Assembly (NCBI GenBank): GCA_002396325.1
Contig: DGXM01000185.1
Coordinates: forward strand, 1-11,871
Reading direction: 5' to 3'
Origin: Treponema sp. UBA4232
GTDB lineage: Bacteria > Spirochaetota > Spirochaetia > Treponematales > Treponemataceae
Length of the DNA: 11,871 nt
Within the stretch, counting starts at the first letter, position 1; the number at the start of each line of letters is the position of its first letter. Under the pieces are notes generated by a model. That model had not been told where the DNA came from. It saw only the letters and a list, made by a program, of their open reading frames with translations, and did not search any database. Below are positions 6,145-11,871 of this stretch, piece by piece. The position numbers and the translations under genes were made by a program.

Positions 6145-7053
6145 TCATTCATACAGATTTTTGGAGAAATACCTGTCGCCGCGGTCCGGGAACACCACAA
6201 CGAAATTTCCGGTTTTTCCTTCTGCGAATTTCAATGCCGCAGAGAGCGCCGCACCGCTTGAGGAGCCTGCGATTATCCCCTCTTTCGCCGCAAGCAGACG
6301 GGCCGCCGAAAACGCCTCGGCATCGGTCACCTTCACAACCTCGTCCACAAGATTCATATCCATGGTCTTTGGAAGAAAGTCGTTTCCGATTCCTTCGATG
6401 TTGTAATCCCCATGCTCGCCGCCGCCCATTGTGGAACCGACAGGATCGGCAAGTATTCCCTTCACCAAAGGATTTTTTTCCTTCAGGAATTTCACGATGC
6501 CCGCATATGTTCCTCCGCTTCCGGCACCCGCAATCAAACCGTCGATTCTCCCGTCCAGTGCCTCATAGATTTCAGGCCCCGTGGTTTTGTAATGAGCCTC
6601 TGGATTTGCGGGATTCTCGAACTGCTTGAGACTCACGCTTCCTTTGATTGACGCCTTTATTTCCTCCGCTTTTCTTGCCGCTCCGAGCATCCCCTCCGAC
6701 CTGGGAGTGTTCACAATCTGTGCGCCCAGTGCCTTCATAAGTGTCTGCTTTTCCTGCGAGAATTTTTCAGGGACGACGAAAATCACTTTGTAGCCTTTGT
6801 TCAAAGCGGCGAACGCGATTCCGATTCCTGTGTTTCCTGCTGTTCCCTCGACGATGGTTCCTCCTTTTTTCAGAAGTCCCTCACGTTCCGCAGCCTCGAC
6901 CATAAATTTTCCGGTTCTGTCCTTCACGCTTCCAGCAGGATTGCAGAGTTCGAGTTTCGCAAAAAGATTTATTTCAGGCGGAAGTCCGAGATTGTTCAGT
7001 TTAACAAGCGGTGTGTTTCCAATCAAATCCTGCATCGAATTGAAATAATTCAT
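6145..7053 (-). CDS. mccA: PLP-dependent cystathionine beta-synthase / cysteine synthase (MccA/CysK-like)
   Basis: This fold-type II PLP enzyme condenses activated serine either with homocysteine (giving cystathionine, as MccA) or with sulfide (giving cysteine, as CysK). The PLP lysine is K44 in GSVKDRTG, the substrate-binding loop is GTAGNTG (70-76), and the phosphate-binding loop is GAGSGGTYAG. The tail DRGDRYFSKNLYE is typical of MccA-type proteins, and 302 residues match their length. The start at 7053 has GGAGGA upstream and begins MNYFNSMQDLIGNTPLVKL; a longer frame to 7164 lies inside the previous gene. Only 13 bases separate it from the mccB-like stop. The pairing with mccB, a methyltransferase and a methionine importer favours the methionine-to-cysteine role, but a CysK activity cannot be excluded. 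Confidence 0.88.
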   Translation of the reverse strand: MNYFNSMQDLIGNTPLVKLNNLGLPPEINLFAKLELCNPAGSVKDRTGKFMVEAAEREGLLKKGGTIVEGTAGNTGIGIAFAALNKGYKVIFVVPEKFSQEKQTLMKALGAQIVNTPRSEGMLGAARKAEEIKASIKGSVSLKQFENPANPEAHYKTTGPEIYEALDGRIDGLIAGAGSGGTYAGIVKFLKEKNPLVKGILADPVGSTMGGGEHGDYNIEGIGNDFLPKTMDMNLVDEVVKVTDAEAFSAARLLAAKEGIIAGSSSGAALSAALKFAEGKTGNFVVVFPDRGDRYFSKNLYE

Positions 7054-7066
7054 ATCTTCCTCCGAA

Positions 7067-8227
7067 TCACTTTGCGGCATCGATTGCATTGTCCAAATCG
7101 GAAATGATGTCGGCGGCGTTTTCGATTCCAACGGAAAGACGGATGAGACCATCGGTGATCCCAACCTTGTCGCGGATTTCCTTCGGAATTGATGCGTGTG
7201 TCATCGTGGCAGGATGGCATACAAGGCTTTCAACTCCGCCGAGACTTTCCGCAAGTGCCACAAGACCGAGCGATGAGAAGAATTTCCTGATGTCGTAGTT
7301 TTCATAAAGTTCGAACGAAATCATTGCGCCGCCGTTGCGGGCCTGCTTTCTGTTGATTTCATATCCGGCATCTTCCCTGAGTCCAGGATAATAAATCTTC
7401 TTTACCGCAGGATGATTTTTCAGATGTTCCGCAATTTTCTCTGCATTCTGAACATGACGGTCAAGGCGCACACCGAGGGTCTTTATGCCGCGCGTCAAAA
7501 GGAATGAATCGAACGGCCCCAGCACACCTCCCGTGGCGTTCTGGATGAAAGCTATTTTTTCCGCGAGAGTCTTATCGTGCACAACCGCGAGACCGGCAAC
7601 CACATCGCTGTGGCCTCCCAGATATTTTGTTGCGCTGTGAACAACGATGTCTATTCCCTTTTCGATGGGGCGCTGAATGTAAGGAGTCATAAAAGTGTTG
7701 TCAACGATGGAAAGGATGCCGTGTTTTTTTGCAAGGCGCGCGATTCCCTCAAGATCGGTGATTGTGAGAAGAGGATTCGCAGGTGTCTCGATCCAGACGG
7801 CCTTCACGTCTTCAGTGATTTTTGTTTCCAGCGTCTCAAGATTTGTCGTGTCTTCGATTGAATAGGAAATTCCGAAGTTCTTGAAGATTTTGTCCAGGAC
7901 GCGGAAAGTTCCTCCGTACACATTGCTTGAAATGAGAATCCTGTCGCCGGTTTTGAAAAGACTCAGGACTGCCGTGCTTGCCGCCATTCCAGAAGCGAAT
8001 GCAAATCCGTGGGTGCCGCCTTCAAGTTCCGCAATCAATGCTTCGAGAGCCGCGCGCGTGGGGTTTCCCGTTCTTGAATATTCCCAGCCTTTGTTTTGTC
8101 CGAGCCCCTGCTGCTCGTAAGTCGATGTCTGGTAGATGGGAACATTAACCGCACCCGTCAGACTGTCGCCGTAAATTCCTCCGTGAATCAAAGCCGATTC
8201 AATGTCCTTGTAATTCTTTTCCGCCAT
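7067..8227 (-). CDS. mccB: Cystathionine gamma-lyase / gamma-synthase family PLP enzyme (MccB/MetB-like)
   Basis: This belongs to the Cys/Met-metabolism PLP family (fold type I, 386 residues). The catalytic lysine is K201 in HSATKYLGGHSDVV, the phosphate-binding Tyr and Arg lie in EYSRTGNPT (49-57), and the PLP-stacking region is SSNVYGGT (100-107). As MccB it would cleave cystathionine to cysteine, ammonia and 2-oxobutyrate; as MetB it would make cystathionine from an activated homoserine. Sequence alone does not settle this. The neighbours (MccA-like enzyme, methyltransferase, MetQNI) and the cysteine-sensing leader upstream favour the cysteine-forming direction, as in Bacillus yrrT-mccAB and Clostridium ubiG-mccBA operons. 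A GGAGGA ribosome site precedes the ATG, and the gene lies 26 bases after the methyltransferase stop. Confidence 0.88.
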   Translation of the reverse strand: MAEKNYKDIESALIHGGIYGDSLTGAVNVPIYQTSTYEQQGLGQNKGWEYSRTGNPTRAALEALIAELEGGTHGFAFASGMAASTAVLSLFKTGDRILISSNVYGGTFRVLDKIFKNFGISYSIEDTTNLETLETKITEDVKAVWIETPANPLLTITDLEGIARLAKKHGILSIVDNTFMTPYIQRPIEKGIDIVVHSATKYLGGHSDVVAGLAVVHDKTLAEKIAFIQNATGGVLGPFDSFLLTRGIKTLGVRLDRHVQNAEKIAEHLKNHPAVKKIYYPGLREDAGYEINRKQARNGGAMISFELYENYDIRKFFSSLGLVALAESLGGVESLVCHPATMTHASIPKEIRDKVGITDGLIRLSVGIENAADIISDLDNAIDAAK

Positions 8228-8253
8228 ATTTTTTCCTCCGTAAAGTCTATCTT

Positions 8254-9153
8254 CTAAAAATTCTTTGCCGTCATAAAATGCACGTTTTCAAATGCGCGCA
8301 ACCCGTCGCTTCTGCCTGCAAAAAAACTCTCCTGAATTCTCTGCGGGTCGAAATGCTTTTCAATCATAAATCCGTGGCGGGAAAACATATCCTGCATTTC
8401 CGAAACTGAATATGTTCCCGTCATTTTTTCAGAAAGTCTTTCGGTGATTTTTGCAAGCACCGTCACCCTGTCGTCGTCCCTGCGCTTGAAGGTTGTGTCG
8501 TCAGGAAAGTCAAGGCAGACCAAGGCGGGAGCCTCGCACAGATTCTGAATCTTACGCACCGTCTCCTCCAGAACCGGAAGAGTAAGATAATAGGACACTC
8601 CGGGGATTGCAAAGAAAGCGGGCACCTTCGGATCGAATCCATTTTTCAAAAGGGATGCGTTCATGTCGTCCTTCGAAAAGTCAACGGGAACAAAATTCAG
8701 TTCCTTCGAATTCCACTCAAGATTCCTGATTCTTTCCTTTTTGAATTCCTGAGTGTTCGGATGGTCAATCTCAAACACACGGATTCTTTTGTCCGCATTT
8801 CTGAAACCAAATGAATCAAGACCGGCACCGCAGATTACATACTGGATGTTTCCGAATCTGTCTGCAAAACCGTGAAGTTCGCTTTCGAAAAAAACTATTC
8901 TGGAAATCGGTATGGGCTCAATGAATTCAACGAGCTCGGGGATGATAGACGCAGTGCAGAGATTTTCGTTGCAGCCGAAATCCTCCTTCAGGAATTTGTT
9001 CTGGATAAGAAGGCCTGTCTTTTCATAGAGATCCTTTCCCATCAGGTCGTAAGAAAGATAGTCGTCGAAAACCTTGTTGCGTACAAAATTCGAATGATAT
9101 GCACGGGCAAATGTGCAAAGGTTTGCAGTCACGCTCGTTGAATATTCCTTCAT
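8254..9153 (-). CDS. SAM-dependent methyltransferase, LCM (leucine carboxyl methyltransferase-like) family
   Basis: A class I methyltransferase of 299 residues with the LCM-family pattern. The SAM-binding motif I reads YVICGAGLDSFGFR (105-118), and the acidic motif II is VFEIDHPNTQEFKKERI (126-142). An N-terminal helical cap of about 100 residues would close over the substrate. The substrate is unknown. It is the first structural gene of the sulfur operon, where Bacillus has YrrT and Clostridium has UbiG, methyltransferases thought to turn SAM into SAH so methionine sulfur can flow to homocysteine. Here an unrelated methyltransferase family may fill that place (inference). The start at 9153 has AAGGAG 6 bases upstream and lies about 45 bases past the leader terminator, so its expression depends on read-through. 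Confidence 0.85.
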   Translation of the reverse strand: MKEYSTSVTANLCTFARAYHSNFVRNKVFDDYLSYDLMGKDLYEKTGLLIQNKFLKEDFGCNENLCTASIIPELVEFIEPIPISRIVFFESELHGFADRFGNIQYVICGAGLDSFGFRNADKRIRVFEIDHPNTQEFKKERIRNLEWNSKELNFVPVDFSKDDMNASLLKNGFDPKVPAFFAIPGVSYYLTLPVLEETVRKIQNLCEAPALVCLDFPDDTTFKRRDDDRVTVLAKITERLSEKMTGTYSVSEMQDMFSRHGFMIEKHFDPQRIQESFFAGRSDGLRAFENVHFMTAKNF

Positions 9154-9196
9154 GGCATTCTCCTTTATTTTACGTGGCGCGGCAAACTTTCAAGGT

Positions 9197-9238
9197 AAAA
9201 AAATCGGCCGCCCACAAAATGATTTTGCAAAGCAGCCG
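9197..9238 (-). terminator. Intrinsic terminator of the cysteine attenuator (segments 3:4)
   Basis: On the - strand CGGCTGC (9238-9232) pairs with GCGGCCG (9211-9205), and the stem continues inward through two wobbles and a bulge to CAAAA/TTTTG with a 3-base loop TCA (9222-9220). A run of seven T follows (9203-9197). It lies upstream of the methyltransferase start and downstream of the promoter and leader peptide, so it must be bypassed for the operon to be expressed. Confidence 0.88.
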
Positions 9239-9271
9239 GAATCTGATTTCAAGGATTTATCTGGCCGCCGT

Positions 9272-9331
9272 TCAATTACAACAGCAGCAACATGCGGAAT
9301 AAATTCTCTTGAAGGCGGATTCCAATTTCAT
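9272..9331 (-). CDS. Cysteine-rich attenuator leader peptide
   Basis: A 19-codon reading frame encodes MKLESAFKRIYSACCCCCN. Codons 14-18 (9292-9278) are five consecutive cysteine codons, TGT TGC TGC TGT TGT. An AGG ribosome-site core (9342-9340, in context AGTAGGT) sits 8 bases before the ATG. The stop codon TGA (9274-9272) lies in the loop between RNA segments 1 and 2, where a terminating ribosome would cover segment 2. Cysteine is normally a rare residue, so five in a row just before a terminator is not expected by chance. The peptide itself probably has no function beyond its translation. It is too short for ordinary gene finders and is likely unannotated. Confidence 0.88.
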   Translation of the reverse strand: MKLESAFKRIYSACCCCCN

Positions 9332-9366
9332 ATTAATTACCTACTAAATAGATATGATTTATCCCC

Positions 9367-9395
9367 TTTATATCACCGATTTCCTATTAAGTCAA
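9367..9395 (-). promoter_or_regulatory. Predicted sigma-70 promoter of the sulfur operon
   Basis: On the - strand TTGACT (9395-9390) and TATAAA (9372-9367) are separated by exactly 17 bp, each one mismatch from consensus. Transcription should start near 9360, giving a leader of about 160 bases up to the terminator and about 200 to the methyltransferase ATG. The -35 box lies inside a 5-bp inverted repeat CTATT-N5-AATAG (9398-9384), which might also bind a regulator. The promoter starts only about 18 bases after the aminotransferase stop codon. Confidence 0.75.
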
Positions 9396-9412
9396 TAGTT
9401 TTTTTCTATAAT

Positions 9413-10582
9413 TCAAAATTTTTTCCGAATGTCCTCCAGTTTTTCCAAAGCGGCATTGAGCGTCTCGTCCTTTTTCGCAAAGTGGATTCGGACAAAGCGG
9501 TTTTCCTCCTGCTTGAAAAATGAGGAGCCGGGCACTGTTCCCACTCCGACTTTTTTTATGAGCTCGGTTGCAAAATCCAAATCCGACTTGTATCCGAATT
9601 CGGAAATGTCCAGAAGAATGTAATATGCCCCCTCAGGAACGGTATGCGGAATTTTCAGGGCATCAAGACCGTCGAGCATCAGCTTCCTTTTTCCGGCGTA
9701 TTTCTTCTGCAGGCCGGCATAATATTCATCAGTGAAGCCCAGCCCTGTGACTGCAGCCTCCTGCAGGGGAGCGGCGGCTCCTACCGTCAAAAAGTCGTGG
9801 GTCTTTTTTATTCTGTCCGTGATTTCCGCATTCGCAATCGTATAGCCCAAACGCCAGCCGGTAATCGAATATGTCTTTGAAAGACTTGAGCAGACAATAG
9901 TTCTGTCCTTCATTCCGGGGAGCGTTGAAAAATAAACGTGCCTGTGAGTGTCGTAAACAATGTGCTCATAAACTTCATCGGTGATGACGTATGCATCGTA
10001 TTTTTCGGCAAGGCCTGCTATCACCAGAAGCTCGTCGCGGGTGAAAACCTTCCCGCTGGGGTTCGACGGATTGCAGAGAACCAGTGCTTTCACCCCCTGT
10101 TTGAACGCGTCCTCAAGCTCGTTCGCATCGAAGGTGAAATCGGGGGCACGGAGCTCGACATACACAGGCTCGGCTCCGCACAACACAGTGTCCGCTCCGT
10201 AATTTTCGTAGAACGGAGAAAAGATTATCACTTTGTCGCCCGGATTCACTACGGAAAGCATGGCCGCCATCATTGCCTCTGTGCTTCCGCATGTTGCGAC
10301 AACTTCGGAATTCGGGTCGATTTTCTGACCGGAGAAATGCTCGTATTTTTTTGCGACTCCCTCACGGAAATTCTGCGCTCCCCAGGTGACTGCATACTGA
10401 TGGAAATCGCCTTTTGCAAGGTCGGTTGCAACAGTGGAAAGACGGTCAAGGATAGGTCGCGGCGGTTCAAAATCAGGAAAACCCTGGCTCAGATTTATTG
10501 CGTTGTATTCGTTGCAGATTCTGGTCATTCTGCGGATGACGCTGTCCGTGAATCCTGCGGTTTTTGTCGACAATGCTTTCAT
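9413..10582 (-). CDS. Class I pyridoxal-phosphate aminotransferase (aspartate/methionine/kynurenine-type)
   Basis: A fold-type I aminotransferase of 389 residues that moves amino groups between amino acids and 2-oxoacids in the cytoplasm. Family marks are NLSQGFPDFEPP (30-41), the cofactor-binding TCGSTEAMM (97-105), NPSNPSG (171-177), the PLP-contacting aspartate in TDEVYE (201-206), catalytic lysine K236 in SSLSKTYSITGWRLGY, and the substrate carboxylate-binding arginine near the C-terminus (ENRFVRIHFA). The NLSQGFPDF motif resembles the kynurenine/methionine aminotransferase branch, but the substrate cannot be fixed. The start at 10582 has AGGAG 7 bases upstream; the longer frame to 10618 has no such support. 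It lies between porB and the sulfur operon, possibly as a separate transcription unit. Confidence 0.9.
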   Translation of the reverse strand: MKALSTKTAGFTDSVIRRMTRICNEYNAINLSQGFPDFEPPRPILDRLSTVATDLAKGDFHQYAVTWGAQNFREGVAKKYEHFSGQKIDPNSEVVATCGSTEAMMAAMLSVVNPGDKVIIFSPFYENYGADTVLCGAEPVYVELRAPDFTFDANELEDAFKQGVKALVLCNPSNPSGKVFTRDELLVIAGLAEKYDAYVITDEVYEHIVYDTHRHVYFSTLPGMKDRTIVCSSLSKTYSITGWRLGYTIANAEITDRIKKTHDFLTVGAAAPLQEAAVTGLGFTDEYYAGLQKKYAGKRKLMLDGLDALKIPHTVPEGAYYILLDISEFGYKSDLDFATELIKKVGVGTVPGSSFFKQEENRFVRIHFAKKDETLNAALEKLEDIRKKF

Positions 10583-10611
10583 GTTTCTTCTCCTGTAAAA
10601 AAATTGAATCT

Positions 10612-10852
10612 CAAACACCCGATGCAGATTCGAAACAAAGTTTCATGCGGTGCTGGGTATTGAATCCTCCGTACGAAGCAAAACCCTGACGGTATTTCCG
10701 AAGTTTTTTCCGCGGCAGGGATAGGAAGGGTGAGCGCAGCGAAAACACAAGGAACGCTTGGGCCTGCACAAGCGGTTCTTGTGGTCGGAGGCGGAAAGCC
10801 GGAGCCCTGGATAGCCCGGTGCCGGATGCGGAGCAGCCGGCAGTCGCCCTGC
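10612..10852. repeat. GC-rich structured intergenic element, possibly a dispersed repeat
   Basis: The 269-base gap between porB and the aminotransferase holds a block unlike its surroundings. It contains a strong hairpin with 15-base arms (10746-10760 and 10769-10783, 13 Watson-Crick pairs, one wobble, one mismatch, 8-base loop), a second stem GCCGG/CCGGC (10821-10825 and 10837-10841), and a 6-bp inverted repeat GCAGGG/CCCTGC at its borders (10715-10720 and 10847-10852). The right border coincides with the porB stop codon. Open frames across it (85 and 72 codons, - strand) lack ribosome sites and show no family resemblance, so they are not called as genes. It looks like a mobile or REP-like intergenic repeat, but only one copy is visible in this window. 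Confidence 0.45.
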
Positions 10853-11736
10853 TAAATCCAAGTCTCAAGAACCTTCCATTTTTTATCTCGGCTCTCTTCG
10901 ATATAGTTTATATCATCTTCGGTAAGATGCTTGAAGCGTGCCTGCTTTTTGAGGTAGCCTGCAACGGGAGAAAACTCCTTGGGCTTGTAGTTCAGCTTGA
11001 ACTTTCCGTTTTCGTACTCAGCAAGATACCAGAGTCCCGCCTCAACCACATCGCGCGCCACCTCGATGGTTTTGTCCGTGGCAATGCCCCACCCCGTCGG
11101 ACAGGGAGAGATTATATGGATGAATTTTGTGCCCCTGATGTTTTTCGCCTTTTCCACCTTGTTGATGAAATCCTGAATGTTTCCGACCGATGCGGTGGCT
11201 GCATAGGGGATGTCATGGGCCGCAACAATTTCAAACATGTTCTTTTTGGGACGGATGTTTCCGCGGATGTTTTTTCCTGCAGGGGTCGTTGTGGTTTTTG
11301 CTCCGAACGGAGTAAGGCCTGACTTCTGTATGCCGGTGTTCATGTAGGCCTCGTTGTCGTAGCAGATGTAGAGGATGTCATCGTTCCTGTCTATCGCACC
11401 TGACAATGCCTGAAGACCGATATCGGCAGTTCCGCCGTCGCCGGCAAATCCCACCGCCTGGAAATTCGAGATTCCCTGCGCCCTGAGCCCTGCCTCGATT
11501 CCTGTGAGCACGCTTGCAGTCGCCGCAAACGGAGTGATGATTGCATTGTTTCCAAAACAAAGCTGCGGATAGTTGAAAGCAACGGCACTCATGCAGCACG
11601 CAGGAACAGCCGCAACGGAATTCCCGCCAAGGACTTTAAGCGCCATCCTTACCGCAAGACTTCCGCCGCAGCCTGCACAAGCTTTATGTCCGTAGAAATA
11701 TTCCTTTTCAGTCAGGGTTTTTGCGTTCAATGCCAT
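10852..11736 (-). CDS. porB: Pyruvate:ferredoxin oxidoreductase (pyruvate synthase), beta subunit PorB
   Basis: This is the thiamine-diphosphate and iron-sulfur subunit of the multi-subunit enzyme that oxidises pyruvate to acetyl-CoA and passes electrons to ferredoxin. The TPP/Mg motif is GDGGTADIG through NEAYMNTG (99-135). Four conserved cysteine positions fit one 4Fe-4S cluster: C20 and C23 (HKACAGCG), C47 or C48 (PACCMS) and C212 (SPCPTGWG). The PCPTGW motif followed by a KTIEVARDVVEAGLW helix favours pyruvate over 2-oxoglutarate as substrate; 2-oxoisovalerate remains possible. The 294-residue length fits a stand-alone beta subunit. An AGGTGA ribosome site precedes the ATG. The alpha, gamma and delta subunits are not in this window. 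Confidence 0.92.
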   Translation of the reverse strand: MALNAKTLTEKEYFYGHKACAGCGGSLAVRMALKVLGGNSVAAVPACCMSAVAFNYPQLCFGNNAIITPFAATASVLTGIEAGLRAQGISNFQAVGFAGDGGTADIGLQALSGAIDRNDDILYICYDNEAYMNTGIQKSGLTPFGAKTTTTPAGKNIRGNIRPKKNMFEIVAAHDIPYAATASVGNIQDFINKVEKAKNIRGTKFIHIISPCPTGWGIATDKTIEVARDVVEAGLWYLAEYENGKFKLNYKPKEFSPVAGYLKKQARFKHLTEDDINYIEESRDKKWKVLETWI

Positions 11737-11871
11737 AGAATCACCTCTCGCCTACAGTTATACATTTTTTCTATCACTTTGTATAATATTTGTTTTTTAT
11801 CGGAAGCTATAGATTTTGGGTATAAGAGGCGGACACATTCTTCCCGTGAGGGACCCTTCAGGGAGGATTCC
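11737..11871. other. AT-rich region upstream of porB, promoter direction unclear
   Basis: This 135-base stretch holds the porB ribosome site and an AT-rich core. On the + strand TATAAT (11782-11787) sits 17 bp after TATACA (11759-11764), while on the - strand the same bases give TATTAT without a good -35 box. One - strand frame stays open from the window edge to 11727, but it resembles no alpha subunit and is rich in AT codons. Near the edge, short stems such as CCCT-TC-AGGG occur. No gene is called here. Confidence 0.3.

Larger units (their letters stand above)
9197..9360 (-). promoter_or_regulatory. Cysteine-codon transcription attenuator controlling the mcc-met operon
   Basis: This is the whole leader from the presumed start site to the terminator. 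Segment 1 (9288-9280, inside the Cys codons) can pair with segment 2 (9272-9264) over 9 positions (7 Watson-Crick, 2 wobble) around a 7-base loop holding the leader stop. Segment 2 (9268-9263, GCGGCC) can instead pair with segment 3 (9237-9232, GGCTGC), which blocks terminator 3:4. A ribosome stalled on the first Cys codons would mask segment 1, free segment 2 to pair with 3, and allow read-through. With ample charged tRNA-Cys the ribosome reaches the stop codon, covers segment 2, and the terminator forms. The pairings are seen in the sequence; the mechanism is inferred by analogy with amino-acid attenuators such as trp and his. Confidence 0.85.

Noticed and set aside
9154..9412. SAM, SAH, cobalamin riboswitch or T-box in the sulfur operon leader
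   Set aside because: None of the conserved cores I know for SAM-I, SAM-II, SAM-IV, SAH, cobalamin or the T-box (AGGGTGG with downstream GCG) is present. The leader is explained by the Cys-codon frame and its alternating stems.
10611..10868. An 85-codon - strand frame across the porB/aminotransferase gap
   Set aside because: It overlaps the end of porB, has no ribosome site, and is arginine/serine/proline rich, as expected from a GC-rich structured repeat read in a random frame.
11804..11823. Shared operator between porB and metQ (CTTATA-N8-CTATAG against CTTATA-N8-CTATAA)
   Set aside because: The layouts match, but both are AT-rich TATA-type sequences of the kind found at many promoters, and the porB copy is not a proper inverted repeat.
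11727..11871. End of an upstream gene (such as porA) on the - strand running into porB
   Set aside because: The open frame shows no resemblance to the alpha subunit C-terminus, uses AT-rich codons and runs through AT-rich promoter-like sequence.

Overview
The window suggests an anaerobic, host-associated bacterium of moderate GC content with AGGAGG-type ribosome binding sites. The overall protein flavour points to a spirochaete such as Treponema. This is an inference from family resemblance, not a proven assignment. A ferredoxin-dependent pyruvate oxidoreductase subunit supports anaerobic life, and a complete ECF biotin importer suggests a biotin scavenger.

Layout. Positions 165-3151 (+ strand) carry a biotin uptake and regulation cluster: birA (bifunctional ligase/repressor), bioY (S-component), ecfA/bioM (ATPase) and ecfT/bioN (transmembrane coupling protein). 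An 8-bp inverted repeat overlaps the birA -10 region and start codon and looks like a BirA operator. Everything from 11736 down to 3329 lies on the - strand: porB; a GC-rich structured intergenic element; a class I aminotransferase; and then a sulfur operon made of an LCM-family SAM-dependent methyltransferase, mccB-like cystathionine gamma-lyase/synthase, mccA-like cystathionine beta-synthase/cysteine synthase, metQ, metN and metI. The two blocks converge at about 3152-3328.

The main discovery is the leader of the sulfur operon. Downstream of a good promoter (TTGACT-N17-TATAAA, 9395-9367) lies a 19-codon reading frame, MKLESAFKRIYSACCCCCN, with five consecutive cysteine codons. An intrinsic terminator follows at 9238-9197. 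The Cys codons can pair with a segment just after the leader stop, and that segment can alternatively pair with the 5' arm of the terminator. This is the full 1:2 / 2:3 / 3:4 arrangement of a trp-type attenuator, here built to sense charged tRNA-Cys. It fits the operon: methionine is imported (MetQNI), passed through SAM/homocysteine, and converted to cysteine (MccA, MccB), so the end product would control its own supply.

The second discovery is that metQ encodes a circularly permuted methionine-binding protein. The segment that is C-terminal in ordinary MetQ comes first, directly after the signal peptide, and the ordinary N-terminal segment comes last. The signal peptide also lacks the lipobox cysteine usual for MetQ. 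A strong hairpin with a T-rich tail separates metQ from metN and may give more binding protein than transporter.
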